From JBQTHI01 sp052390035 (lineage in GTDB: Bacteria > Actinomycetota > Acidimicrobiia > Spongiisociales > ZC4RG35): a stretch of DNA of 56,857 nucleotides. The DNA lies in the NCBI GenBank assembly GCA_052390035.1, contig JBQTHI010000001.1, positions 1 to 56,857 on the forward strand. The letters are read 5' to 3'. A model generated the notes under the pieces. That model saw nothing but the letters and a program-made list of their open reading frames with translations. It searched no databases and was not told where the DNA came from. Below, in pieces: positions 8,370 to 16,600 of this stretch. Position 1 is the first letter of the stretch. Every line of letters starts with the position of its first letter. A program made the position numbers and the translations under genes.

Positions 8370-9529
8370 TGACCCTCGCCGCGCGGCCCGACGCCCCCCC
8401 GGCTATCGAAGACCGGCGACGCAACACTCCCGACCGGGTGCTGTTCATCACGACCGTGGTGCTTTCGGCCCTTGGCCTTCTCATGATCTTTTCGGCCACG
8501 AGGGTGAGTCTGGAGCGAAGCGATTTGCCTGCTTCGTTCTCGATGGAAAGACAGCTCATCTTTGTCGCCGCCGGCCTCATCCTCTTTGTCGCCATGTCTT
8601 TCGTCGACTACCGCGAGTTGCGACACCTGGCCCACGTCATATACGGGATAATGATCGTGCCGCTATCCGCCGTGTTCCTCTTCCCGGCCGTGAAAGGTGC
8701 CCAGCGGTGGTTCGACTTCGGGGCCTTCCAGCTCCAGCCGTCGGAGTTCTCCAAGACTGCCTGTGTCATCGTCCTCGCCGCGGTACTTGCCCGACCGGCT
8801 ACCCATCTTTCGTGGAAGCGAATCGCCCAGGCGCTGGCGGTGATGGCGATTCCCAGCATCCTGATTTTTCTCCAGCCGGACCTCGGAACGATGTTGGTAT
8901 TCGGCTTCCTCGTCGTGGTGATGCTCTTTGGCGCGGGTATCTCGGGCCGGCAGGCTCTCGTGCTCTCGGGGCTCGGCGTCGCAGTACTGATGGCCGTCGT
9001 CCAGTTCGGCTGGCTTCGTGCGTATCAGCTCGACCGCATCCGCGTGTTGTTTAGTCCCGAAATCGACCCGACCGGGATTGGTTGGAACCTCCGCCAGAGC
9101 ATTCTGGCGGTTGGGTCGGGTCAGCTGACCGGGAAAGGGTTGTTTCAGGGCCAGCAGACCAACTTTCAGTACGTACCCGAACAGGGCACCGATTTCATCT
9201 TCACTGCGGTCGGTGAACAACTCGGCTTCGTCGGGGGAATACTGGTGATAGCTGCCTTCCTGGTCCTTGTGTGGCGGCTGCTGGTGATTGCCGCCAACGC
9301 CCGCGATCGGTTCGGAGCGCTCGTCGCCCTGGGGATTGCCGCAGTTTTCGCGTTTCACGTCATTGTCAACATCGGCATGACCGTCGGAATCATGCCGGTT
9401 ACCGGGCTTCCCCTTCCGTTCATGAGTGCCGGCGGATCTTCATTTTTGAATTTTTCCCTTGCCCTCGGCATCGCCAACTCGATCTGGCTCCGCAGGTCGC
9501 CTGTTCCCGGCCCACCCCTGGTCGGCTGA
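8369..9529 (+). CDS. rodA: Rod shape-determining glycosyltransferase RodA (SEDS family)
   Basis: A 386-residue polytopic protein of about ten membrane segments that polymerises lipid II with its PBP2 partner. SEDS signatures visible are GAQRWFDFGAFQLQPSEF, the RI.V.F.PE.D region, QGTDFIFTAVGEQLGFVGG and GLPLPFMSAGGSS near the C-terminus. Neighbouring mrdA supports RodA rather than FtsW. The ATG at 8369 is reached through the mini-ORF overlap. Confidence 0.92.
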   Translation: MTLAARPDAPPAIEDRRRNTPDRVLFITTVVLSALGLLMIFSATRVSLERSDLPASFSMERQLIFVAAGLILFVAMSFVDYRELRHLAHVIYGIMIVPLSAVFLFPAVKGAQRWFDFGAFQLQPSEFSKTACVIVLAAVLARPATHLSWKRIAQALAVMAIPSILIFLQPDLGTMLVFGFLVVVMLFGAGISGRQALVLSGLGVAVLMAVVQFGWLRAYQLDRIRVLFSPEIDPTGIGWNLRQSILAVGSGQLTGKGLFQGQQTNFQYVPEQGTDFIFTAVGEQLGFVGGILVIAAFLVLVWRLLVIAANARDRFGALVALGIAAVFAFHVIVNIGMTVGIMPVTGLPLPFMSAGGSSFLNFSLALGIANSIWLRRSPVPGPPLVG

Positions 9530-9828
9530 CCGGCGGATCGATACCGCTCTTGTCCCCAATCGATGTCTCGACACCCTTCGGCGTGGAGCCCAAATTGTTG
9601 GAGTCCAGCCTGCTAACCTTCGTTTTGCCGCTCTGAGCGGCAGTTTTGGTCTTCCATCTGGCCGTTCGGTGAGAGTGAAGCTTTCTTCAACCAGGTCTTT
9701 GCCGGTATTCGGGCCTAGCGCCCCAACCGCCCGTCCTAGCCGAGCGGCCGTATTTCGCCCCGTCGGTGTTGGCACCAGGAACGCCGACACCCTGGCGGGT
9801 TTCATAACGCAGTCAGGAGTCCAGTTAG
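9530..9828 (+). other. Intergenic leader upstream of rng
   Basis: About 300 bases with no supported gene. It holds a 6-bp hairpin, GCCGCT (9628-9633) with AGCGGC (9636-9641), followed by AGTTTTGG, which could terminate the rodA transcript. A GGTGT (9766) to ACACC (9789) pairing lies further on. Since RNase E/G mRNAs are often self-regulated through long 5' leaders, this may be a regulatory UTR, but I recognise no conserved element. Confidence 0.35.
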
Positions 9829-11403
9829 ATGGCAATCTTTCGGAGGAAAGATCCGGAGGTAATCCGGCGCGGCTCTTCGAGCATGACCGAAGAGCGCAAA
9901 TCAGTGCGGTTCGGTGGGCACAAGGTGGAGGTGCGGCGGGTCACCGAGGTGGCCCCGGCTCCCACTGAGAGGCAAGGTAAAGATCGGGCCTCTACGGCCA
10001 AGACAGCCAGGAGTCGGAAGGAGGGGCGGCGCACCGAAAATGGCCAGGCCAGCGGTCGGCGTGCCTGGGAGCGTCCCGAAGACGAAGAACTGATCGTCGC
10101 CCCCGAGGTGGGGCGCAAGCAGATGCTGGTTCGGGTCTTGCCCCATCAGACCCAGGTGGTGGTCCTCGAAGGGCCGGTGCTGGTCGAACATTATGTAGCC
10201 GGCCAGGATCGCTCGTCCCTCGTCGGCAACATTTACCTCGGCAAGGTTCGCAACGTCCTTCCCGGGATGGAAGCGGCCTTCGTCGACTTTGGGTCCAGCA
10301 AGAACGGAGTGCTCTACACGGCCGACGTCAAGGCCGATCCCAAGCAGTACACCAACCGCGAGGTACGAATCGAAGACGTACTCGGCGAGGGCGAGGAGAT
10401 TCTGGTGCAGGTCGCCAAAGATGCGATGGGGGCGAAGGGTGCGCGACTCACCGGTCTACCTTCTCTCGCCGGCCGCTACCTGGTATTGGTCCCCGACTCC
10501 GACAACCAGGGGATCTCCCGGCGGCTCCCCGAGTCGGAGAGGATCCGGCTGCGAGAGGTACTGGCCAAGGTCAAGCCCGACACCTTCGGGGTGATCGTCC
10601 GCACCGCCGCCATGCACGCCTCGGCTGAGGAGATCGCCGCCGACATCGACCGCCTTGTGAAGATCTGGGGGCAGATCGGAGCCGATTCCACCGGGGGTAC
10701 CGCACCTCGACTCGTTTATGAAGAACCCGACCTGCTGATACGGGTGATCAGGGAACACTTCACCGGCGATTTTCGCCGTCTGTTGATCGACGACGCCGTC
10801 GCCTATGAGCAGGTATGCGCCTATCTCCGTTCTACCGCCCCTGACTTGGTTTCCAAGGTCTCGCTCTACGACGAGGAGATGCCGCTGTTCGAGCGGTACC
10901 ACGTCGAAGACCAACTTCGTAAAGCCCTCGATCGCAAGGTCTATCTGCCATCCGGCGGTCATCTGGTCATCGACCGGACCGAGGCGCTGACTGTGATCGA
11001 TGTCAACACCGGCCGGTTTGTCGGGTCGTCGAGTCTCGAGGAGACGGTTCTCCACAACAATCTGGAGGCCGCCGAGGAGATCGGCAGGCAACTTCGCCTG
11101 CGCGACATCGGTGGCATCATCGTGATCGACTTCATCGACATGGAGACCGAGGGAAACCAGCAGAAGGTCCTCCGCCGGCTGCGTGAGACCCTTGCCAAAG
11201 ACAAGACCCGCACCCAGGTGTTCGACGTCTCCAACCTGGGCCTGGTTGAGATGACCAGGAAAAACGTCTCCGCCGGCTTGGTGGAGAGCTTCTCCGAGCT
11301 CTGCGCTGTCTGCGGGGGCCGTGGGGTGATCCTCCATGAAGAGGCAGCTACCCATGGGATTCCGGTCCGGGCAACATTGGCTACCGACGAGGAAGCCGAT
11401 TAG
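9829..11403 (+). CDS. rng: Ribonuclease E/G family endoribonuclease
   Basis: A 524-residue endoribonuclease for mRNA decay and rRNA processing. A basic, poorly conserved N-terminal extension of about 85 residues precedes the S1 domain (VGNIYLGKVRNVLPGMEAAFVDFG) and the catalytic DNase-I-like domain. D391 (VIDVNTGRF) and D434 (VIDFIDM) are 43 residues apart, matching D303 and D346 of E. coli RNase E. C492 and C495 (CAVC) form the Zn-link. There is no long C-terminal scaffold, so it resembles RNase G or the short actinobacterial RNase E/G. Confidence 0.92.
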   Translation: MAIFRRKDPEVIRRGSSSMTEERKSVRFGGHKVEVRRVTEVAPAPTERQGKDRASTAKTARSRKEGRRTENGQASGRRAWERPEDEELIVAPEVGRKQMLVRVLPHQTQVVVLEGPVLVEHYVAGQDRSSLVGNIYLGKVRNVLPGMEAAFVDFGSSKNGVLYTADVKADPKQYTNREVRIEDVLGEGEEILVQVAKDAMGAKGARLTGLPSLAGRYLVLVPDSDNQGISRRLPESERIRLREVLAKVKPDTFGVIVRTAAMHASAEEIAADIDRLVKIWGQIGADSTGGTAPRLVYEEPDLLIRVIREHFTGDFRRLLIDDAVAYEQVCAYLRSTAPDLVSKVSLYDEEMPLFERYHVEDQLRKALDRKVYLPSGGHLVIDRTEALTVIDVNTGRFVGSSSLEETVLHNNLEAAEEIGRQLRLRDIGGIIVIDFIDMETEGNQQKVLRRLRETLAKDKTRTQVFDVSNLGLVEMTRKNVSAGLVESFSELCAVCGGRGVILHEEAATHGIPVRATLATDEEAD

Positions 11404-11429
11404 CCGAAAATCAGGGCGATGCGGGCGTA

Positions 11430-11435
11430 TATAAT
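11430..11435 (+). promoter_or_regulatory. -10 box of the rplU-rpmA transcript
   Basis: A consensus TATAAT sits between rng and rplU, 36 nt before the start codon. No clear -35 is seen. AGAGG before the ATG is the ribosome binding site. Confidence 0.5.
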
Positions 11436-11470
11436 CCGCTGTTCACCCCCTTTTTCCAGAGGTTCTGACC

Positions 11471-11830
11471 ATGTACGCCATCATCCGGGCCGGCGGAAAG
11501 CAGGCCAAAGTCCATGTCGGTGACGTGCTCGAAATCGAGCGCGTCAAGGACCCAGGCACATCAGTCAGCTTTACCCCGATTCTGGTGGTCGATGAAGGTG
11601 GCACCGCCGTCTCCGGCTCAGGAAAACTGGCCGGCGCCAAGGTGATCGCCGACGTCCTTGGCGAAACCAAAGGCGACAAGATCGACATCTTCAAATACAA
11701 GAACAAGACGGGTTATCGCCGCCATCAGGGACATCGACAGACCTACACCCAGATCCGGGTTACCGGCATCGAGCTTCCCAAGGCCAAGCCGGCCCGCTCA
11801 CGTCAGTCGAAACAGTCCAAGGAGGACTGA
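11471..11830 (+). CDS. rplU: 50S ribosomal protein L21
   Basis: A 119-residue ribosomal protein that binds 23S rRNA. MYAIIRAGGKQAKVHVGD at the start and the KYKNKTGYRRHQGHRQ.YT rRNA-binding segment identify it. A short basic tail extends the usual 103-residue core. It is followed after three bases by rpmA, the conserved arrangement. Confidence 0.97.
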   Translation: MYAIIRAGGKQAKVHVGDVLEIERVKDPGTSVSFTPILVVDEGGTAVSGSGKLAGAKVIADVLGETKGDKIDIFKYKNKTGYRRHQGHRQTYTQIRVTGIELPKAKPARSRQSKQSKED

Positions 11831-11833
11831 ACC

Positions 11834-12085
11834 ATGTCCAAGACCAAGGCAGGCGGCTCCTCGAAAAACGGCCGCGATTCACAATCCAAGCGGCTCGGAC
11901 CGAAGGTATTCGATGGGACGATCGTGGCCGCCGGAGCTGTTCTGGTGCGCCAGCGCGGCACTCGGATCCATCCCGGCCAAAACGTGGGCCGCGGCAGCGA
12001 TGACACGCTCTATGCGCTGACCGAAGGGAGGGTCCAATACGGAACCCGCAACCTTCGCCGTCAGGTCGACGTCGTCCCCAGCTGA
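11834..12085 (+). CDS. rpmA: 50S ribosomal protein L27
   Basis: An 83-residue ribosomal protein near the peptidyl transferase centre. It starts directly with MSKTKAGGSSKNGRDS, so there is no cleavable N-terminal extension of the Firmicute type. GTRIHPGQNVGRGSDDTL is the family core. It lies three bases after rplU and 28 bases before obg. Confidence 0.97.
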   Translation: MSKTKAGGSSKNGRDSQSKRLGPKVFDGTIVAAGAVLVRQRGTRIHPGQNVGRGSDDTLYALTEGRVQYGTRNLRRQVDVVPS

Positions 12086-12113
12086 ACTTAGCCTTCCCCC
12101 CGAGGGCGCTGCA

Positions 12114-13385
12114 GTGTTCGTCGATCGGGTCAAAGTCCACTTGCGAGCCGGAGACGGGGGTGCCGGGGTGGTGGCCTTCCAGCGGACCAAGGGACGGCCC
12201 AAAGGAAGGCCCCAAGGCGGGAATGGCGGCCGCGGAGGTGACGTCATCATCCGTGCCGACTCCTCCATTTCGACCCTTCTCAGATACCAACGCCAACCCC
12301 ATCACCGGGCCACCGACGGCACTCATGGGGGCGGCGACCGCCGACACGGCCGAATGGGGGAAGACCTGGTGGTTTCGGTACCCATCGGCACGACGGTCTC
12401 CGATTCGAAAGGAACCTTGCTGGCGGATCTGGTGCAGCCTGGCCACCTGGTGGTAGCGCTGCGAGGCGGGCGAGGGGGGCGAGGCAATGCCGCCTTCGTC
12501 TCCCCCCAGTTGCGTCTGCCGGCGATCGCCGAGCAGGGTGAATACGGACCCGGAGGGTGGTTCGTCTTCGAGTTGAAGCTGATGGCCGACGCCGCCCTCA
12601 TCGGATTTCCCAATGCCGGAAAGTCGACGATCATCTCGGCAGTCTCGGCGGCCAGGCCGAAGATCGCCGACTATCCCTTCACGACCCTCGAACCCCACCT
12701 GGGTGTGGTATCGATCGATGAGCGGGAGTTTGTCCTGGCCGACATTCCCGGGCTGATCGAGGGTGCGGCTTCCGGGAAGGGGCTTGGTCACGAATTTCTC
12801 CGGCATGTCGAACGGGCCCGGGTGATGGTCGTTGTTCTCGATCCCTCCGCGCTGCAAACTCAACCGGTGGACGAGCAGTTGAAGACTCTTGTCGCCGAAA
12901 TGGCGCAGTACCTACCCGAGCTGGCCGCTCGACCGCGGTTGACGGTGATCAACAAGTCGGACCTGCCCGAAGCTGCGGCGGCCTCGGCCCGGGTGCCGGG
13001 GGCCATCCTCATCTCGGCGGCGACCGGCGCCGGGATGGAGCGGTTCCTTCATGGGACCGCCGATTTGGTCGATCAAGCCGTTAAGGCCGCGCCCGATCGG
13101 CCCGGCTTCGTGCTCCACCGTCCGGTGATCTCCGACTTGGAGGTCCGACGGGTCGGAGGCGGCTGGGTCGTGGAGGGTCTTGCCGCCCGTCGGGCGGTGG
13201 CATTTGCCGATCTGACTCTTCCCGAAGCCGCCCGGTTGGCGGCGGCTCGACTGGCAAAGATTGGGGTTGACCGTGCGCTGGCCGAAGCAGGGGCGCACCC
13301 CGGAGACGAGGTCCGCATCGGTGACCTGGTCCTGGAATACCAGCCAGAGCCGCAACCGGATCAGGGAGGCCACCTCCTCAGATGA
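12114..13385 (+). CDS. obg: GTPase Obg/CgtA
   Basis: A 423-residue ribosome-assembly GTPase. The Gly-rich Obg domain is N-terminal (FVDRVKVHLRAGDGGAG). The G domain shows GFPNAGKST (P-loop), DIPGLIEGAASGKGLGHEFLRH (G3 and switch II), NKSD (G4) and ISA (G5). A C-terminal OCT domain (about 330-400) follows, as usual in Gram-positives. It starts with GTG, and its stop overlaps proB (ATGA). Confidence 0.95.
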   Translation: MFVDRVKVHLRAGDGGAGVVAFQRTKGRPKGRPQGGNGGRGGDVIIRADSSISTLLRYQRQPHHRATDGTHGGGDRRHGRMGEDLVVSVPIGTTVSDSKGTLLADLVQPGHLVVALRGGRGGRGNAAFVSPQLRLPAIAEQGEYGPGGWFVFELKLMADAALIGFPNAGKSTIISAVSAARPKIADYPFTTLEPHLGVVSIDEREFVLADIPGLIEGAASGKGLGHEFLRHVERARVMVVVLDPSALQTQPVDEQLKTLVAEMAQYLPELAARPRLTVINKSDLPEAAAASARVPGAILISAATGAGMERFLHGTADLVDQAVKAAPDRPGFVLHRPVISDLEVRRVGGGWVVEGLAARRAVAFADLTLPEAARLAAARLAKIGVDRALAEAGAHPGDEVRIGDLVLEYQPEPQPDQGGHLLR

Positions 13386-14461
13386 GGCGACCATTGCCCA
13401 GGGCCGGCCGTCTCGTCATCAAGGTGGGGTCATCGAGCCTGACCAGTACAGCGGGAGGGATCGACCCGGAGGCGGTCCGGCGTGCCGCCGTCATGGTGGG
13501 TGATGCCTGGGCCGAAGGTCATCCGACCGTCCTGGTGACCTCAGGTGCCGTAGCTGCCGGCCTTCCCGCTTTGGGGCTAACCAATCGACCCTCCGACCTG
13601 GGCGACCTGCAGGTAGCGGCGGCCGTCGGACAGGGACGGCTGATGGAGCGTTACACGTTCTACTTCGACCAGGTTGGAATGGTCGCCGGTCAGGTCCTCC
13701 TCACCAAGGAAGTTCTCGCCAACCGGGAGCAATATCTCAACGCCCGTTCAACCCTTGAGCGCATGTTGGCGGCCGGAATCGTTCCCGTCGTCAACGAGAA
13801 CGACACGGTGGGGGTCGAAGAGCTGCGGATGGGTGACAACGACCGGCTGGCGGCCGTGGTATCGCATCTGGTCGGGGCGGGGCTGCTTCTCATCCTATCC
13901 GACACGGATGGGCTCTTCTCCTCCGACCCGCGCATAGGCGAAGGAGAGTTGCTCAGTGCGGTGCGGCACACCGATCAGATCCTCGATCGTCTCAGCGGAC
14001 CGGGACCGCTGGGCTCTGGAGGAGCCGCCACCAAGGTGGCCGCCGCCCGAATGGCGGCCTGGTCGGGAGTGCCAACCATTGTGGCCGCCGCCGGCGCCGA
14101 ACGGGTGCTGGCGCGAGCTCTGGCCGGTGAAGACATCGGGACCTGGGTCGAACCCCGACCCGAGCGGTTGGCTGCCCGCAAATTGTGGATCGCCTTTGGT
14201 CAACCGTCCGCCGGAGTGCTGATCATTGACGATGGGGCGGTCGGGGCATTGGTCGACCGGTCCCGGTCGCTGCTCCCGGTCGGGGTAACCGAGATTCGAG
14301 GGAGCTTCGGGGAGGGAGCGGCGGTGGAGGTACGGGACCTTCGAGGAGGACTGGTCGCCAAAGGGATGGTACGCATGGACGCCGCCACCCTGGCAGAGAT
14401 GATCGGCCGCCGGGGGCGGGTCGAGGCGATCCACCGCGACGATCTGGTGGTGCTTCGGTAA
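13382..14461 (+). CDS. proB: Glutamate 5-kinase
   Basis: A 359-residue kinase for the first step of proline synthesis. The amino-acid kinase domain shows LVIKVGSSSLT, PVVNENDTV and LSDTDGLFSSDPR. A C-terminal PUA domain (about residues 275-355) is present. It overlaps obg by four bases; proA follows after about 43 bases with its own putative promoter. Confidence 0.95.
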   Translation: MRRPLPRAGRLVIKVGSSSLTSTAGGIDPEAVRRAAVMVGDAWAEGHPTVLVTSGAVAAGLPALGLTNRPSDLGDLQVAAAVGQGRLMERYTFYFDQVGMVAGQVLLTKEVLANREQYLNARSTLERMLAAGIVPVVNENDTVGVEELRMGDNDRLAAVVSHLVGAGLLLILSDTDGLFSSDPRIGEGELLSAVRHTDQILDRLSGPGPLGSGGAATKVAAARMAAWSGVPTIVAAAGAERVLARALAGEDIGTWVEPRPERLAARKLWIAFGQPSAGVLIIDDGAVGALVDRSRSLLPVGVTEIRGSFGEGAAVEVRDLRGGLVAKGMVRMDAATLAEMIGRRGRVEAIHRDDLVVLR

Positions 14462-14491
14462 GGGGTCAGGAAGACGGCGAGGGACGAGCTT

Positions 14492-14497
14492 TACACT
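14492..14497 (+). promoter_or_regulatory. -10 box of proA, leaderless
   Basis: TACACT followed by exactly 7 nt and then the GTG start of proA. With no Shine-Dalgarno in between, a leaderless transcript is expected. Confidence 0.5.
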
Positions 14498-14504
14498 CCA
14501 ACCC

Positions 14505-15743
14505 GTGATCCAACACGTGGGACCTGCCGCCCGGGCCGCCTCTCGCCAACTGGCGATGGCCGGGACCGTCGCCAAGAACGAGGCGTTGCAATCGGCCGCC
14601 GAGCGGATTCAGCAGCAGTCCGGGCAATTGACCGGGGCGAACGACGCCGACCTGACCGATGCCAAGGCGCTCGGGATCTCAGGCGCCCTGCTCGAACGGC
14701 TCACGCTATCGCCTGCCCGAATCGACGGCATGGCCGCCGGGCTTCGACAAGTGGCCTCCCTTCCCGACCCGGTTGGGGAGGTCACCGCCGGTTTTGTTCG
14801 TCCTAATGGCCTTCGCATGACCCGCCATCGGGTGCCGTTGGGGGTGGTCGCGGTCATATATGAGGCGAGGCCGAATGTGACGGCCGACGCCGCCGGGCTG
14901 TGCCTCAAAGCGGGCAACGCCGCCATTCTCCGCGGGTCGTCTTATGCCCTTCGTTCCAACCGGGCCATCGGACAGATCCTCCGCTCAGCCCTGAGCGAAT
15001 CGGGACTCCCGCCGGATGCGGTTCAGGTGATGGAGGACGCCGGCAGAGAGGGAGCGCGCCAGCTGATGCAGGCCCGTGAATGGGTCGATCTGCTGGTACC
15101 TCGCGGCGGGCCCAACCTCTTGGCCGCCATCGAAAGGGAAGCCACCGTCCCCTACGTGATCGACGGTTCCGGCAACTGCCACGTCTACGTGGATGCCGGC
15201 GCCAATCTGGAGATGGCGACCGAGATCACGATTAACGCCAAGACCTCACGACCTGGTGTATGCAATGCGGCTGAGAAACTGCTCGTCCATCGGCAGGTTG
15301 CCGCCGACTTCTTGCCGGCGGCGTCGAAGTTATTGCGAGAAGCGGGTGTGGAGCTTCGGGGCGACCCGGCGGCGATGGAGATCATTCCCGATCTGGTGGC
15401 AGCCACCGAAGCGGACTGGCCTCTCGAGTACCTCGACCTGATCATGGCGATCAGGGTGGTCGACTCGGTGGACGAGGCCATCGAACACGTCCGCCGGTTC
15501 GGATCGGGACACACCGATGCGATCGTCACCGACGACCTCGTCACCGCCGATCGTTTCGTCGCCGGGACCGACTCGGCGGTCGTGATGGTGAACGCCTCCA
15601 CCCGGTTCACCGATGGGGAAGAATTCGGGTACGGGTCGGAGATCGGGATCTCTACCCAGAAACTGCATGTCCGCGGACCGATGGGCCTGCAGGCGCTGAC
15701 ATGTGAGCGCTGGGTGGTAAGAGGACAAGGCCAGCTGCGGTGA
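14505..15743 (+). CDS. proA: Gamma-glutamyl phosphate reductase
   Basis: A 412-residue NADPH-dependent enzyme for the second step of proline synthesis, of the aldehyde dehydrogenase fold. The catalytic Cys is C253 in SRPGVCNAAEKLL. GVVAVIYEARPNVTADA and RGGPNLL are typical ProA segments, and GEEFGYGSEIGISTQKLHVRGPMGL closes it. GTG start. Its stop overlaps the next gene (GTGA). Confidence 0.95.
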   Translation: MIQHVGPAARAASRQLAMAGTVAKNEALQSAAERIQQQSGQLTGANDADLTDAKALGISGALLERLTLSPARIDGMAAGLRQVASLPDPVGEVTAGFVRPNGLRMTRHRVPLGVVAVIYEARPNVTADAAGLCLKAGNAAILRGSSYALRSNRAIGQILRSALSESGLPPDAVQVMEDAGREGARQLMQAREWVDLLVPRGGPNLLAAIEREATVPYVIDGSGNCHVYVDAGANLEMATEITINAKTSRPGVCNAAEKLLVHRQVAADFLPAASKLLREAGVELRGDPAAMEIIPDLVAATEADWPLEYLDLIMAIRVVDSVDEAIEHVRRFGSGHTDAIVTDDLVTADRFVAGTDSAVVMVNASTRFTDGEEFGYGSEIGISTQKLHVRGPMGLQALTCERWVVRGQGQLR

Positions 15744-16600
15744 ACAGGCTGGATACCCCCGCCCAGGTCAAAGAAGCTCTCGCCTCGTGGGACTACCTGA
15801 GCGACGACCGGATCGCCCAGGTGGTCTTCCTGGCGGGTCGTCTAGACAAACCGGTGCTCGTCGAAGGACCCGCCGGGGTGGGAAAAACCGAGCTTGCCAA
15901 AGCCCTGGCAGGCTCCACCGGCCGTCGCCTCATCCGGCTGCAGTGTTATGAGGGTCTTGATGAGGCCAAGGCCCTTTATGAGTGGAACTATAAGAAGCAG
16001 CTCCTGCGCATCCAGGCAGACTCCGAGAAGGAATGGAGCGAGTTAGAAGAGGACATCTTCTCGGAAGGATTCCTGTTGGCCCGGCCGCTGCTGGAAGCGA
16101 TCCGCTCGCCCGACCCGGTGGTCCTCCTCATCGACGAGGTCGATCGGGTCGAGATCGAAACCGAAGCCCTGCTGCTCGAGATCCTCTCCGATTTCCAGGT
16201 TTCGATACCCGAGCTAGGGACGATTACTGCCACCACCACCCCGATGGTGATTCTCACCTCGAACAACACGAGGGAGCTGTCGGAGGCCCTGAAACGGCGC
16301 TGTTTGTTTCTTCACATCTCATATCCAGATCCCGACCGTGAGAAGCAGATCCTCCTCCACCGGGTGCCGGGATTGCCCGAACATCTGGCCGGCCAGGTGG
16401 CTCGGGTCGTGAGGTCGATCAGGTCGATGGATCTGAAGAAGGCGCCGTCGGTATCAGAGAGCCTCGACTGGGCCCGCACGTTGCTCGCCCTCTCCATCGA
16501 ACACGTCGACGAGGGCGTGGTAGGGGAGACGCTCCATGTGTTGCTCAAATATCAGACCGACATCGACAAGGCTTCCAAGGAGTTGGCGGTCGGGCCGTGA
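15740..16600 (+). CDS. MoxR/CoxD-type AAA+ ATPase
   Basis: A 286-residue AAA+ ATPase of the MoxR group, a chaperone class that works with VWA-domain partners on metalloenzyme assembly. Walker A is EGPAGVGKTE (about 40-49), Walker B VVLLIDEVDR, and sensor 1 ILTSNNTRELSEALKRRC. It overlaps proA and the VWA gene by four bases each. The CoxE-type partner and the CoxL-like gene 2 kb on suggest a role like CoxD in maturing a Mo-hydroxylase; this is inference. Confidence 0.85.
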   Translation: MNRLDTPAQVKEALASWDYLSDDRIAQVVFLAGRLDKPVLVEGPAGVGKTELAKALAGSTGRRLIRLQCYEGLDEAKALYEWNYKKQLLRIQADSEKEWSELEEDIFSEGFLLARPLLEAIRSPDPVVLLIDEVDRVEIETEALLLEILSDFQVSIPELGTITATTTPMVILTSNNTRELSEALKRRCLFLHISYPDPDREKQILLHRVPGLPEHLAGQVARVVRSIRSMDLKKAPSVSESLDWARTLLALSIEHVDEGVVGETLHVLLKYQTDIDKASKELAVGP

